From: Luteimonas granuli
GTDB lineage: Bacteria > Pseudomonadota > Gammaproteobacteria > Xanthomonadales > Xanthomonadaceae
Direction: 5' to 3'
NCBI RefSeq assembly: GCF_007795095.1
Contig: NZ_CP042218.1
Coordinates: 992,001 to 1,056,000, forward strand
DNA length: 64,000 nucleotides
The notes under the pieces are model-generated. The model worked only from the letters and a program-made list of their open reading frames with translations. It made no database searches and had not been told where the DNA came from. This document shows, piece after piece, positions 44,713 to 53,850 of this stretch. A program made the translations under genes and the position numbers. The stretch's first letter is position 1. Every line of letters starts with the position of its first letter.

Positions 44713-44742
44713 TGGCGACGGTCATGCACGCCGGGATATAAT
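44713..44742 (+). promoter_or_regulatory. ahcY promoter
   Basis: A perfect -10 TATAAT (44737-44742) lies 18 bp after a weak -35 (TGGCGA, 44713-44718). Transcription would start just before the SAH riboswitch aptamer. Confidence 0.65.
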
Positions 44743-44751
44743 CCGGGGCTC

Positions 44752-44822
44752 CGCCGAGGGGCGCTGCGACCGTGGAACCAGCACGGCCAGGCTCGGCGGG
44801 CCGCACCCGAACGGCGCCCGGT
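44752..44822 (+). promoter_or_regulatory. S-adenosylhomocysteine (SAH) riboswitch
   Basis: The leader carries the conserved SAH aptamer elements in order: CGCCGAGGGGCGCTGCGAC, GCCAGGCTCGGCG and AACGGCGCC. P1 pairs CGCCGAG (44752-44758) with CTCGGCG (44792-44798). The pseudoknot pairs GGGCGC (44759-44764) with GCGCCC (44814-44819). SAH riboswitches turn on ahcY when SAH accumulates. A CTCTCCCGCGAGCGGGA hairpin region and the ribosome site follow before the ATG, consistent with an ON switch acting on expression of the gene. Confidence 0.93.
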
Positions 44823-44879
44823 TCACCTCACCCACCCTCTCCCGCGAGCGGGACAGGGAGCAGAAACCGGAGCTTCCGC

Positions 44880-46328
44880 ATGAACGCACAGGTCAAGACC
44901 TTCTCGACAGAAGGTGACTACAAGATCGCCGACATCTCCCTGGCCGACTGGGGCCGCAAGGAGATCGACATCGCCGAGCACGAGATGCCGGGTCTGATGT
45001 CCATCCGCCGCAAGCACGCCGCCGACGCCCCGCTCAGGGGCGTGCGCGTGACCGGCTCGCTGCACATGACCATCCAGACGGCGGTGCTGATCGAGACCCT
45101 GAAGGACATCGGCGCCGACGTGCGCTGGGCGTCCTGCAACATCTTCAGCACCCAGGACCACGCCGCCGCGGCCATCGCCGCCACCGGCACTCCCGTGTTC
45201 GCCTGGAAGGGCGAGACCCTGGAGGAATACTGGGACTGCACGCTCGACGCCCTGTCCTTCCCCGACGGCCAGGGCGGCTTCCTCGGCCCGCAGCTGGTGG
45301 TGGACGACGGCGGCGACGTGACCCTGCTGATCCACAAGGGCCACGAGCTCGAGCAGGGCGACGAGTCCTGGGTGAACTCGGCCTCGGGCAGCCACGAGGA
45401 GCAGGTGATCAAGAACCTGCTCAAGCGCGTCGCCAGGGAGCGCCCGGGCTACTGGACGAAGGTCGTCGCCGACTGGAAGGGCGTGTCCGAAGAGACCACC
45501 ACCGGCGTGCACCGCCTCTACCAGCTCGCCGACGCCGGCAAGCTGCTGGTGCCGGCGATCAACGTCAACGACTCGGTCACCAAGTCGAAGTTCGACAACC
45601 TGTACGGCTGCCGCGAGTCGCTGGCCGACGGCCTGAAGCGCGCGCTGGACGTGATGCTGGCCGGCAAGGTGGCCGTGGTCTGCGGCTACGGCGACGTCGG
45701 CAAGGGTTCCGCCGCCTCGCTGCGCGCCTACGGCGCCCGCGTGATCGTCACCGAGATCGACCCCATCTGCGCGCTGCAGGCGGCGATGGAGGGCTATGAG
45801 GTCAAGACCGTCGAGGACACCCTCGGCGAGGCCGACATCTATGTCACCACCACCGGCAACAAGGACATCATCCGCGTCGAGCACATGACGGCGATGAAGG
45901 ACCAGGCCATCGTCTGCAACATCGGCCACTTCGACAACGAGATCCAGGTCGATGCGCTGAAGGCGCTGCCGGGCGTCGAGATCGTCAACATCAAACCGCA
46001 GGTGGACAAGTTCGTCCTCCCGAACGGCAATGCCATGTTCCTGCTCGCCGAGGGCCGCCTGGTGAACCTGGGCTGTGCCACCGGCCACCCGAGCTTCGTG
46101 ATGTCGAACTCGTTCTCCAACCAGACGCTGGCGCAGATCGACCTCTGGGCGAAGAAGGACGAGTACGACAGGAAGGTCTACATCCTGCCCAAGAAGCTGG
46201 ACGAGGAAGTGGCGCGCCTGCACCTGGAGAAGATCGGCGTGAAGCTGACGAAGCTCACGAAGGAACAGGCCGACTACATCGGCGTGCCGGTCGAGGGTCC
46301 GTTCAAGCCGGAGCACTACCGCTACTGA
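44880..46328 (+). CDS. ahcY: Adenosylhomocysteinase
   Basis: 482 residues, the bacterial long form. It hydrolyses SAH to adenosine and homocysteine using bound NAD+. Recognisable blocks are '[21 protein letters not shown]', '[16 protein letters not shown]', the NAD site '[13 protein letters not shown]', '[11 protein letters not shown]' and the C-terminal 'PFKPEHYRY'. ATG 44880 follows a GGAG in 'ACCGGAGCTTCCGC'. It is regulated by the SAH riboswitch in its leader. A terminator follows at 46359. Confidence 0.98.
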   Translation: MNAQVKTFSTEGDYKIADISLADWGRKEIDIAEHEMPGLMSIRRKHAADAPLRGVRVTGSLHMTIQTAVLIETLKDIGADVRWASCNIFSTQDHAAAAIAATGTPVFAWKGETLEEYWDCTLDALSFPDGQGGFLGPQLVVDDGGDVTLLIHKGHELEQGDESWVNSASGSHEEQVIKNLLKRVARERPGYWTKVVADWKGVSEETTTGVHRLYQLADAGKLLVPAINVNDSVTKSKFDNLYGCRESLADGLKRALDVMLAGKVAVVCGYGDVGKGSAASLRAYGARVIVTEIDPICALQAAMEGYEVKTVEDTLGEADIYVTTTGNKDIIRVEHMTAMKDQAIVCNIGHFDNEIQVDALKALPGVEIVNIKPQVDKFVLPNGNAMFLLAEGRLVNLGCATGHPSFVMSNSFSNQTLAQIDLWAKKDEYDRKVYILPKKLDEEVARLHLEKIGVKLTKLTKEQADYIGVPVEGPFKPEHYRY

Positions 46329-46358
46329 CCGGCACGCGCCGGTCCGTGCAACCGCAGC

Positions 46359-46379
46359 GGGCGCCGGAAGGCGCCCGTT
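46359..46379 (+). terminator. Terminator of ahcY
   Basis: GGGCGCC (46359-46365), loop GGAA, GGCGCCC (46370-46376), then GTTT. The stem is strong; the T-tract is short. Confidence 0.7.
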
Positions 46380-46506
46380 TGCGTTCGGGGCGCTGCCGAC
46401 GTGCCCCGCAGCGCCGCGCGGCCGACGCCGCGCGCGGTGGCGGGACAGGTCGGCGCTGGCCGGCGGACGTCGAGCATGGCGTCTGCTCCTGTGAGGACAT
46501 CCCTTG

Positions 46507-46548
46507 CTGACGCGTCAGGGGCGCCGGGCATGTGCCAGGCGCCAGGAG
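46507..46548 (+). promoter_or_regulatory. Perfect 12-bp palindrome and hairpin in the leader of the Rieske/FAD gene
   Basis: CTGACGCGTCAG (46507-46518) is a perfect palindrome suited to a dimeric regulator. Directly after it, GGCGCC-G-GGCA and TGCC-A-GGCGCC (46520-46543) form a hairpin that ends against the AGGAG ribosome site (46544-46548). It could influence translation of the gene at 46555. No regulator gene is adjacent. Confidence 0.4.
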
Positions 46549-46554
46549 TCGACC

Positions 46555-48099
46555 ATGGCACCGACCGACACGATTCCTTCCGGCCCCGACCTCGCAGGCG
46601 GCATTCCGCTGGCGGACATCCCCCGCGGAGGGACGCTGGCCGGCCACGTCGACGGCGCGCCGGTGCTGCTGGCCCGCTTCGACGATGGCGTTCACGCGGT
46701 CGGCGGCACCTGCAGCCACTACGGCGGGCCCCTGGCCGACGGCCTCGTGCTCGATGGCGAAGTCCACTGCCCCTGGCACCACGCCTGCTTCAGCCTGCGC
46801 ACCGGGGCCGCGCTGCGCGCTCCCGCGTTCGCTCCGCTGGCCCGATGGGACGTGGACATCATCGACGACACCGTGTTCGTGCGCGCGCCGGACACCGCGC
46901 CCTCGCCGCCCGCGCCGACGTCGCCCCGCCGCAGGCGCGGCCACCCGGGACGGATCGCGATCATCGGTGGCGGGGCGGCCGGTTTCGCGGCGGCCGAACG
47001 TCTGCGCGGTCTGGGGTTCGCAGGCGCACTGTCGATGCTGAGCGCGGACGAGGCGCCGCCCTGCGACCGTCCCAACCTGTCCAAGGACTACCTCGCGGGC
47101 ACCGCGCCCGAGGACTGGATCCCGCTGCAGGCGGCGGACTTCTACGATGCGCACGGAATCGATCTGCGCCTTGGCTGCGAGGTCCGGGCGATCGACACCG
47201 CCTCACGCCACCTGCTTGCCGCCGACGGCGCGCGCATCGCCTATGACGCACTGCTCATCGCCACCGGCGCGGAGCCGAGGCTGCTGACGCTCCCCGGCTT
47301 CGACCGCCCCAACGTCTTCACCCTGCGCTCACTGGCCGACGCGCGCGCGATCGTGGCCGCCTGCGCGCACGCCACCTCGGTCGCACTCGTCGGAGCCGGC
47401 TTCATCGGACTCGAAGCCGCCGGCGCGCTGCGGTCGCGCGGCCTGGAGGTCCACGTGGTCGCAAGGGAGGCGGTGCCGATGGCGCGCGCGCTCGGGCCCG
47501 ATGTCGGCGGCTTCCTCCTCGACCTGCACCGGGCGCGGGGAATCGTCTTCCACACGGACGCGACGGTGAAGGACTTCGACGGCCGCGTCGTCACCCTCGA
47601 GGACGGCACCGGCATTCCCGCGGACGTGGTCGTCGTGGGCGTCGGAGTATCGCCACGCACGGAGCTCGTCTCGGGCACCGGGATCGCGGTACGCGACGGC
47701 ATCCTGGTCGATGCCTGCCTGCGGACGGCGGTTCCCGGCATCCTCGCCGCCGGCGACGTCGCCCGCTATCCGCACGGCGACGGTGATCTCCGCATCGAAC
47801 ACTGGGTCCATGCGGAGCGCCAGGGCCAGGTGGCGGCCGCGAACCTGCTCGGCGATCCGGAGCCGTTCGCCGACGTGCCCTTCTTCTGGACTCACCACCA
47901 GGGCGTGGCCCTGCGCTGCAGCGGCGTCCTCCAGGGCTGGGACCGGATCCGCATCGACGGCGAACCGTCCCGGCGCGACTTCACCGCGCGTTATTACCGG
48001 GGCGGCCGCCTGGTCGCGGCGGCTTCGGTCGGGCGCGACCTCGAGAACCTGCGCCTCGAGGCCGCGCTCGCCGGGGAACGCACCTTCGCCTTTCCATGA
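46555..48099 (+). CDS. Rieske-domain ferredoxin reductase-type FAD oxidoreductase (AIF-like)
   Basis: 514 residues. The N-terminal Rieske [2Fe-2S] domain uses Cys53/His55 ('CSHYGGPL') and Cys72/His75 ('CPWHHACF'). A basic linker leads to a pyridine-nucleotide-disulphide oxidoreductase domain with FAD motif 'IIGGGAAGFAAAERL' (about 136-150), NAD(P)H motif 'VALVGAGFIGLEAAGAL' and 'GILAAGDVARYP'. This fusion resembles apoptosis-inducing-factor-like reductases, which pass electrons from NAD(P)H to ferredoxins or oxygenases; the partner is unknown. ATG 46555 follows AGGAG. Its stop overlaps the patatin ATG (ATGA). Confidence 0.92.
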   Translation: MAPTDTIPSGPDLAGGIPLADIPRGGTLAGHVDGAPVLLARFDDGVHAVGGTCSHYGGPLADGLVLDGEVHCPWHHACFSLRTGAALRAPAFAPLARWDVDIIDDTVFVRAPDTAPSPPAPTSPRRRRGHPGRIAIIGGGAAGFAAAERLRGLGFAGALSMLSADEAPPCDRPNLSKDYLAGTAPEDWIPLQAADFYDAHGIDLRLGCEVRAIDTASRHLLAADGARIAYDALLIATGAEPRLLTLPGFDRPNVFTLRSLADARAIVAACAHATSVALVGAGFIGLEAAGALRSRGLEVHVVAREAVPMARALGPDVGGFLLDLHRARGIVFHTDATVKDFDGRVVTLEDGTGIPADVVVVGVGVSPRTELVSGTGIAVRDGILVDACLRTAVPGILAAGDVARYPHGDGDLRIEHWVHAERQGQVAAANLLGDPEPFADVPFFWTHHQGVALRCSGVLQGWDRIRIDGEPSRRDFTARYYRGGRLVAAASVGRDLENLRLEAALAGERTFAFP

Positions 48100-48980
48100 G
48101 CGGCCCGGGCCCGACACGGACCGCGTTCGTGCTGGCGGGCGGCGGCAGCCTCGGGGCGGTCCAGGTCGGCATGCTCAAGGCCCTGGCGGATCACGGCATC
48201 GCGCCGGACTTCGTCGTCGGGGCCTCGGTGGGCGCGCTCAACGGAGCCCGCTATGCGGCCGAACCGCACGGGGATGGGGTCGCGCACCTGGAACGCACAT
48301 GGCTGCGGCTGCGCAGGGCCGACATCTTCCCGCTGACGATGCGCGACGCGGCGCTCTGCCTGCTCGGTCGCCGCGGCCATTTCGCACAGCCGCACCGGCT
48401 GCGCGCGCTCATCGAATCCGAGCTCCCCTGCCGGCGGCTGGAGGACATGCCCCTGCCCTGCCACGTCGTCGCCACCGACGTGCTCGACGGAACCGAAGTC
48501 GTGATCTCTTCCGGCGACGCGGGCACGGCGCTCCTGGCGAGCACGGCGCTGCCGGCGGTCTTCCCGCCGGTGGAAATCGGCGGCCGGGCACTGATGGACG
48601 GTGGCATCTCCAGCAATACGCCGATCGCCGCCGCAGTGTCGCTCGGCGCCACCCGGGCCTTCGTGCTGCCGACCGGATCATCCTGCGCACTCGACGCCCC
48701 GCCGCGGGGGGCGATCGCGATGGCCCTGCACGCGCTGAACCTGCTGGCCATGCGCCAGCTGCTGGCCGACATCGACCGCTTCGCCTCGCGCTGCCAACTG
48801 ATCGTGGTCCCGCCGCTCTGTCCGCTCGCGGTCCATGCCTATGACTTCTCACGCACCGGATCCCTCATCGCCCGGGCCGAAGCCGCCTCCCGCGAATGGC
48901 TGGCAAGGGACATGCGCCCGGCCGACCCGCGCTGGGCGCTGCTGCCGCATCGCCATAGGGCGCCCGAGGCCGTCGGCTGA
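48096..48980 (+). CDS. Patatin-like phospholipase
   Basis: 294 residues. Oxyanion loop 'GGGSLGAVQVG' (15-25), nucleophile elbow 'GASVG' (42-46, Ser44) and the catalytic dyad Asp168 in 'LMDGGISSN' are all present, so the enzyme should be an active lipid acyl hydrolase. No signal peptide is seen, suggesting the cytosol or inner face of the membrane. It is translationally coupled to the upstream oxidoreductase through ATGA. Confidence 0.92.
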   Translation: MSGPGPTRTAFVLAGGGSLGAVQVGMLKALADHGIAPDFVVGASVGALNGARYAAEPHGDGVAHLERTWLRLRRADIFPLTMRDAALCLLGRRGHFAQPHRLRALIESELPCRRLEDMPLPCHVVATDVLDGTEVVISSGDAGTALLASTALPAVFPPVEIGGRALMDGGISSNTPIAAAVSLGATRAFVLPTGSSCALDAPPRGAIAMALHALNLLAMRQLLADIDRFASRCQLIVVPPLCPLAVHAYDFSRTGSLIARAEAASREWLARDMRPADPRWALLPHRHRAPEAVG

Positions 48981-49023
48981 CCGGTCCGGCGGCGCGGCGG
49001 CCCGCCCCGGGGCCGCTTTCTCA

Positions 49024-49052
49024 TACCTTCCATCGCGATAAAGCGATATTAT
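49024..49052 (+). promoter_or_regulatory. metF promoter overlapped by a palindromic candidate operator
   Basis: -10 TATTAT (49047-49052) with a weak TACCTT 17 bp upstream. ATCGC-GATAAA-GCGAT (49032-49047) is an inverted repeat that touches the -10, as expected for a repressor site. The same short AT-rich block is the only such sequence between the patatin gene and metF. Confidence 0.5.
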
Positions 49053-49080
49053 CCTGCCGGACCAGGACACCCCCGACGCC

Positions 49081-49905
49081 ATGACCCCGATCAGCTTCGA
49101 GTTCTATCCGCCCAAGAATGACGAGCAGCGCGCGCAGCTCGACCGTACCGCGGCCCGGCTCAAGGCCTGGGCGCCGGAGTACGTGTCCTGCACCTTCGGC
49201 GCCGGCGGATCCACGCTCAGCTACACCGGCGACACGGTGCGCGGCCTGATCGACAGGCACGGACTGGACGCCGCGCCGCACCTGTCCTGCGTCGGCGGCA
49301 CCCGCGACGAGATCGCGGCACTGCTGGAGCGCTACCGCGAAGCCGGCTGCCGCCGCATCGTGGCGCTGCGCGGCGACCTGCCCTCGGGCATGGGCCATCC
49401 GGGCGAATTCCGCTACGCCGCCGACCTGGTCGCCTTCATCCGCGCCGAACACGGCGACCACTTCCACATCGAAGTCGCCTGCTACCCGGAGACCCATCCC
49501 CAGGCCGAGGACGCGCTCGCCGACCTGCGCCACTTCCGGGCCAAGGTCGAGGCCGGTGCCGACGGCGCCATCACCCAGTACTTCTACAACGCCGACGCCT
49601 ATTTCCGCTTCGTCGACGAGGCGCGCGCACTCGGCGTCGAGGTGCCGATCGTGCCCGGCATCATGCCGATCGCGAACTTCAACCAGCTGCGGCGCTTCTC
49701 CGAGGCCTGCGGCGCGGAGATCCCGCGCTGGCTGGGCAGGCGCATGGCGGCCTACGGCGACGACGCCGACAGCATCCGCGAACTCGGTGCGGACGTCGTG
49801 TCCAGCCTGTGCCGGCGCCTGGTGGACGGCGGCGCTCCGGCCCTGCACTTCTACACGCTCAACCTCGCGCGTCCCGCAATGGCGGTGCTCGACAGGCTGA
49901 ACTGA
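49081..49905 (+). CDS. metF: Methylenetetrahydrofolate reductase
   Basis: 274 residues, the bacterial single-domain MTHFR. The TIM-barrel landmarks are 'SFEFYPPKND' at the start, 'FVSCTFGAGGST'-type block ('YVSCTFGAGGSTL'), 'RGDLP', 'GADGAITQYFYNADAYFRF' and the C-terminal 'LHFYTLNLA'. It uses NAD(P)H and FAD to make 5-methyl-THF, the methyl donor for methionine. Together with metK and ahcY it covers much of the methyl cycle in this window. Confidence 0.97.
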   Translation: MTPISFEFYPPKNDEQRAQLDRTAARLKAWAPEYVSCTFGAGGSTLSYTGDTVRGLIDRHGLDAAPHLSCVGGTRDEIAALLERYREAGCRRIVALRGDLPSGMGHPGEFRYAADLVAFIRAEHGDHFHIEVACYPETHPQAEDALADLRHFRAKVEAGADGAITQYFYNADAYFRFVDEARALGVEVPIVPGIMPIANFNQLRRFSEACGAEIPRWLGRRMAAYGDDADSIRELGADVVSSLCRRLVDGGAPALHFYTLNLARPAMAVLDRLN

Positions 49906-49965
49906 GGCGCGCCGCACGCGTCCGCGATGCTTCTGCGCGGCATCCGCGCGCGCTACCCTTGGCCG

Positions 49966-50574
49966 ATGCCGTACCTGCGACGCCCTGCCCCGACCGGCGC
50001 GCTGCTGCTGGCCCTGGCCGCGACCACGACGCTGACCGCACCCGCCGTCGGACAGATCCGCCGCTGCACCGCAGCCGACGGCGGCACCGTGTACACCGAC
50101 CGCAGCTGCGGCTCGATGGGCGCGGTGGAAAGCCGTCTCCGGATCGACGATGGCGCCGCGGCCGGCACGCCGCGCTACCGCGGCGGCTGCGCCCGGCGCC
50201 TGGACGACCTGGTGTTCGAAGTCGGTGCGGCCATCGACGCCGGCGACACCAACCGCCTGGCCCGCAGCTACCACTGGACCGGCCTGTCCACGCGCAGCGG
50301 CTACGAGGTGATCGACCGCCTCGACGCGATCGCGCAGCGCCCCCTGCTCGACATCGCCGAGGTGCGCCCGGCACCCGTGGTCGCGTCCACGTCCGTGCCG
50401 GCCGCGTGGACCGTGGCCGGCGGGACGCCTCCGCCACCGTCTCCGCCGCCACCGCGCGAGGCCGCACAGCCGGAAGGACTGCGCATCGAACAGACGCTGG
50501 CCGACGGCGTCACGCCCTCCTCCGCCACCTTCGGGCTCCGCCGGCACATGGACTGCTGGTGGATCACGTTCTGA
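49966..50574 (+). CDS. Exported DUF4124-like protein
   Basis: 202 residues with a signal peptide ('ALLLALAATTTLTAPAVGQ'). The next segment 'IRRCTAADGGTVYTDRSCGSMG' has the two-cysteine pattern of small periplasmic DUF4124 proteins. A proline-rich linker ('PPPPSPPPP') divides the rest, and the last residues 'HMDCWWITF' carry another cysteine. No function is known. An ATG at 49927 is in frame but would place 13 extra residues before the signal peptide. It lies 60 bp after metF and could be cotranscribed. Confidence 0.72.
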   Translation: MPYLRRPAPTGALLLALAATTTLTAPAVGQIRRCTAADGGTVYTDRSCGSMGAVESRLRIDDGAAAGTPRYRGGCARRLDDLVFEVGAAIDAGDTNRLARSYHWTGLSTRSGYEVIDRLDAIAQRPLLDIAEVRPAPVVASTSVPAAWTVAGGTPPPPSPPPPREAAQPEGLRIEQTLADGVTPSSATFGLRRHMDCWWITF

Positions 50575-50636
50575 GCGCAGGACCCCGCGCGGGCGCGCTG
50601 CGGCACAATGCGGGTTCCACACAGCGGAGCGGCGCG

Positions 50637-51554
50637 ATGCGGTACCCGGAATGGATCTGGCACAACGGCGGCATCAAGCCCTGGGCCGAGGCGACCACCC
50701 ACGTGATGTCGCACGCCCTGCACTACGGCTCCTCGGTGTTCGAGGGCATCCGCGCCTACGCGACGCCGGACGGCAGCGCCATCTTCCGTCTGCGCGACCA
50801 CACCCGCCGCCTGTTCGCGTCGGCGCGGATCTACGAGATGGCGATCCCCTACACGGCCGACGAGCTCGACGCCGCCTGCCACGAGGTGGTGAAACGCAAC
50901 GGGCTGAAGGAGGCCTACCTGCGGCCGGTCGCCTGGCGCGGCCTCGGCGGCTTCGGGCTGAGCGCGGACACGCCGATCGACGTCGCGGTGGCGAGCTGGC
51001 ACATGGGCCCCTATCTGGGCGAAGGTGCGCTGACCGAGGGCATCGACGCCTGCGTCTCCAGCTGGCAGCGCTTCGCGCCCAACACCATTCCCGCGGGTGC
51101 CAAGGCGGGCGGCAACTACCTCTCCGGGCAACTGGTCGCGCGCGAGGCGCGGCGCCTGGGCTTCGGCGAAGGCATCGCGCTGGCCTCGACCGGCCTGCTC
51201 AGCGAGGGTGCCGGCGAGAACCTGTTCCTGGTCTTCGACGGCGCGCTGCACACCACGCCGGTCAGCGCGGCCCTGCTCAACGGCATCACCCGGGACTCGA
51301 TCATCCGCCTTGCGCGCGACGCCGGCATCGAGGTGGTCGAACGCGACCTGCCGCGCGAATACCTCTACCTCTGCGACGAGCTCTTCATGTGCGGCACGGC
51401 CGCCGAGATCACGCCCATCCGCTCGGTCGACGGCCGCCAGGTGGGTGCCGGCCGCGCCGGTCCGGTCACCCTGCGCCTGCAGGAACTGTTCTTCGGTCTG
51501 TTCGACGGCAGCACGCCCGACCGCCATGGCTGGCTGGAGCCGCTGGGCGGATGA
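50637..51554 (+). CDS. ilvE: Branched-chain amino acid aminotransferase
   Basis: 305 residues, class IV PLP fold. 'HNGGIKPWAEATTHVMSHALHYGSSVFEGIRAY' is replaced here by key markers only: 'HALHYGSSVFEGIR' near the start, the PLP lysine Lys156 in 'AGAKAGGNYLSG', and 'GAGENLF' with 'CGTAAEITP'. It interconverts Leu, Ile and Val with their 2-oxo acids using 2-oxoglutarate/glutamate. It is convergent with the histidine kinase gene, 20 bp apart. Confidence 0.94.
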   Translation: MRYPEWIWHNGGIKPWAEATTHVMSHALHYGSSVFEGIRAYATPDGSAIFRLRDHTRRLFASARIYEMAIPYTADELDAACHEVVKRNGLKEAYLRPVAWRGLGGFGLSADTPIDVAVASWHMGPYLGEGALTEGIDACVSSWQRFAPNTIPAGAKAGGNYLSGQLVAREARRLGFGEGIALASTGLLSEGAGENLFLVFDGALHTTPVSAALLNGITRDSIIRLARDAGIEVVERDLPREYLYLCDELFMCGTAAEITPIRSVDGRQVGAGRAGPVTLRLQELFFGLFDGSTPDRHGWLEPLGG

Positions 51555-51573
51555 GCGCCTCGCGCGACCGGCC

Positions 51574-52923
51574 TCAACCGGTCGCGCCGTCCCCGTCGCC
51601 GGCCTCGAAGCGCAGCGTCGCCACCACGCCGCGCTCCTCGCCCGGCACCACCCGCACCTGCCACTCGTAGAGGCTGCACAGCCGGCGCACGATCGACAGG
51701 CCGATGCCGCCGCCATGGGTGTGCTCGGCGTAGCTCCCGCGATATCCACGCTCGAACAGGTTGGCGGCGTCCTCGTCGCTCAGGCCCGGTCCGGAATCGA
51801 TGACATCGACCGCGCGCTCGTGCAGGCGGACCACCACCGCACCGGCGGCGGTGTACTTCACCGCATTGCCGATGAGGTTGCCCAACGCCACCGAGACCGC
51901 GGCCTCCGGCGCGTCCACCATCAAGGTCCCGGCTTCGCCCTCCAGGCGCAGCTCCAGGTCCTTGGAACCCAGCTGCGAGCGGTGCGCCTCGAGCAGCTGT
52001 TCGGCGACGCGGCACACATCGGTATTGCCGTGTCCGCGCTCGGCGCGCGACAGCAGCAGCAAGGCGCTGATCAGGTCGGTGCACTGCTGCTCGGCGCGCT
52101 GGATGCGCTGCAGGCGCGCCACGGTCTTGTCGTCGAGCCCGGGGCGCGTCAACAGCAGTTCGACCGCGCCCCTGATCACCGCCAGGGGCGTGCGCAGCTC
52201 GTGGCTGACGTCGGCGTTGAACTCGCGGTCGCGCTGGACGACCTCGGTCAGGCGCGTGGCGTAGTCGTCGAGCGCGGTCGCGAGCTCGCCCACTTCGTCG
52301 TCGGGGAAGTGCGGGGCCAGGGCCGCGGGGCGCGCGCTTTCGTCGGACGCCCCCAGCAGGTTGGCCAGCTCCGACACCGGCCGCATCACGCGCGACGCCG
52401 ACCACCAGCCGATGAGTCCGGCAAGCGCGGTGAACAGCACCACCGCCGCGATCAGGATCAGCTTGATGCGCGCGCGCACCTCGGCGGTGCTCGTGGTGTC
52501 CTGGGCGACGAAGAACCAGTAGTCCGGGTCCTTCTTCACAACAAGCCGGTAGACGAAAGGCTTGCCATCCTGGATGCCATGCATGTTGTAGACCCCGGAC
52601 TCGAGGTCGATCCAGTCCGGCTGCGCGTTGTGCCACTTGTCCGGCCCGAACACGTAGGCGCGCACGCTGCCCAGCGGCGACAGCTGCGCCGACTGGTCGA
52701 CGTAGAAGCGCTCGGCGTAATCGTCGAGGTTCTCCTTCAGCACCGCTCCCACGGCCTGGTCCTCGACCACCGCGCCGACGTAGGCCGCGGCGATCGCGAA
52801 CATGGCCGTCAGCCCCAGCCCGAGCAGGGCGAAGGACAGGATGATGCGGCTGCGCAGCCGGCGCCGGTAGCGGCGCCTGGAGCGGATGCCCCGCGCGGGG
52901 ACCCCGCCCTCAGCTTTCGACAT
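51574..52923 (-). CDS. Sensor histidine kinase of a two-component system
   Basis: 449 residues from ATG 52923, which overlaps the end of the response-regulator gene by 14 bp. Two membrane helices (about 26-52 and 153-176) enclose a roughly 100-residue periplasmic sensor. A HAMP-like linker, the H-box 'ADVSHELRTPLAV' (His241), N-box 'NLIGNAVKYT', 'DSGPGLSDED' and 'GGGIGLSIV' complete an intact HisKA/HATPase_c core. The sensor region has no recognised domain, so the stimulus is unknown. Confidence 0.93.
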   Translation of the reverse strand: MSKAEGGVPARGIRSRRRYRRRLRSRIILSFALLGLGLTAMFAIAAAYVGAVVEDQAVGAVLKENLDDYAERFYVDQSAQLSPLGSVRAYVFGPDKWHNAQPDWIDLESGVYNMHGIQDGKPFVYRLVVKKDPDYWFFVAQDTTSTAEVRARIKLILIAAVVLFTALAGLIGWWSASRVMRPVSELANLLGASDESARPAALAPHFPDDEVGELATALDDYATRLTEVVQRDREFNADVSHELRTPLAVIRGAVELLLTRPGLDDKTVARLQRIQRAEQQCTDLISALLLLSRAERGHGNTDVCRVAEQLLEAHRSQLGSKDLELRLEGEAGTLMVDAPEAAVSVALGNLIGNAVKYTAAGAVVVRLHERAVDVIDSGPGLSDEDAANLFERGYRGSYAEHTHGGGIGLSIVRRLCSLYEWQVRVVPGEERGVVATLRFEAGDGDGATG

Positions 52924-53593
52924 CGGGTGCCGCGATGCGATAGCCGATGCCATGCCGCGTCTGGATCAGCTGGGTCGGGAACGGTTTGTCGATCACCGCG
53001 CGCAGGCCGTGGATGTGCACGCGCAGGCTGTCCGAGTCCGGCAGCTCCTCGCCCCAGACCCGGGTCTCCAGCTCCTGGCGGGTGACCACCGCCGGAGCGG
53101 CCTCCATCAACGCCTGCAGGATCTTGAGCGCGGTGGGATTGAGCTGCAGCAGCTTGCCGCCGCGGCGCACCTCGAGGGTGTCGAGGTTGTACTCGAGGTC
53201 GGCCACTTCCAGGACACGGGTCTGCACACCCTTGCCGCGACGTGCCAGCGCGTTGAGACGCACCTCGACCTCCTGCAGCGCGAAGGGCTTGATCAGGTAG
53301 TCGTCGGCGCCGGAATCGAAGCCGGCCAGCTTGTTGTCGAGGCTGTCGCGAGCGGTCAGCATCAGCACCGGAGTCTGCTTGCGGGCCTCGTTGCGCAGCT
53401 TGCGGCAGACCTCGAGCCCGTCCATGCCGGGCAGGTTGAGGTCGAGCACCACGGCGTCGAAATCATGCACCACCGCCAGATGAAGCCCGGTGACGCCGTC
53501 GGCGGCGAAATCGACCGTATGGCCGCGGTCCTCCAGGTAGTCGCCGATGTTGGCGGCGATGTCCTGGTTGTCTTCGATCACGAGGATGCGCAT
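52910..53593 (-). CDS. OmpR/PhoB-family response regulator
   Basis: 227 residues. Receiver domain with acidic pair in 'VIEDNQDIA', phosphoacceptor Asp51 ('VVLDLNLPGMDGL') and conserved Lys in 'YLIKPF'. The winged-helix DNA-binding domain (about 130-222) includes 'LNPTALKILQALMEAAPAVVTRQEL' type sequence and 'RTRHGIGYRI'-like end ('TRHGIGYRIAAPD'). It is encoded first in the operon, with the kinase overlapping its end. Similar pairs in xanthomonads (ColR/VgrR type) respond to envelope or metal stress; which one this is cannot be decided. Confidence 0.94.
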   Translation of the reverse strand: MRILVIEDNQDIAANIGDYLEDRGHTVDFAADGVTGLHLAVVHDFDAVVLDLNLPGMDGLEVCRKLRNEARKQTPVLMLTARDSLDNKLAGFDSGADDYLIKPFALQEVEVRLNALARRGKGVQTRVLEVADLEYNLDTLEVRRGGKLLQLNPTALKILQALMEAAPAVVTRQELETRVWGEELPDSDSLRVHIHGLRAVIDKPFPTQLIQTRHGIGYRIAAPDVES

Positions 53594-53710
53594 GCGTGGG
53601 CCCTGTCAGGAGTCGGTGTTGGACCGCGCCCCGGTGGGCGCGTTCCCGTCTGTCGGCGATTCTTGCACAGCCTCTTGCGAGCGCCGCGCGACGGCCGCGG
53701 TGGCGGGCAG

Positions 53711-53742
53711 AAAATGGCCCGGGCAATCTGCTTGCCCGGGCC
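53711..53742 (-). terminator. Terminator of the rimK transcript
   Basis: Minus strand: GGCCCGGGCAA (plus 53732-53742), 5-nt loop, TTGCCCGGGCC (plus 53716-53726), then ATTTT. The 11-bp stem is perfect. It lies between rimK and the response-regulator gene. Confidence 0.85.
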
Positions 53743-53850
53743 GAACAGTATTGCCCCGATGACCGCAATCCACGACTGACGACAGGAGTGACCGGTGACA
53801 CGCAGGGATTTCGGTCGGATCACGCTACCCGCGGCCCGATTAAAGAGGCG

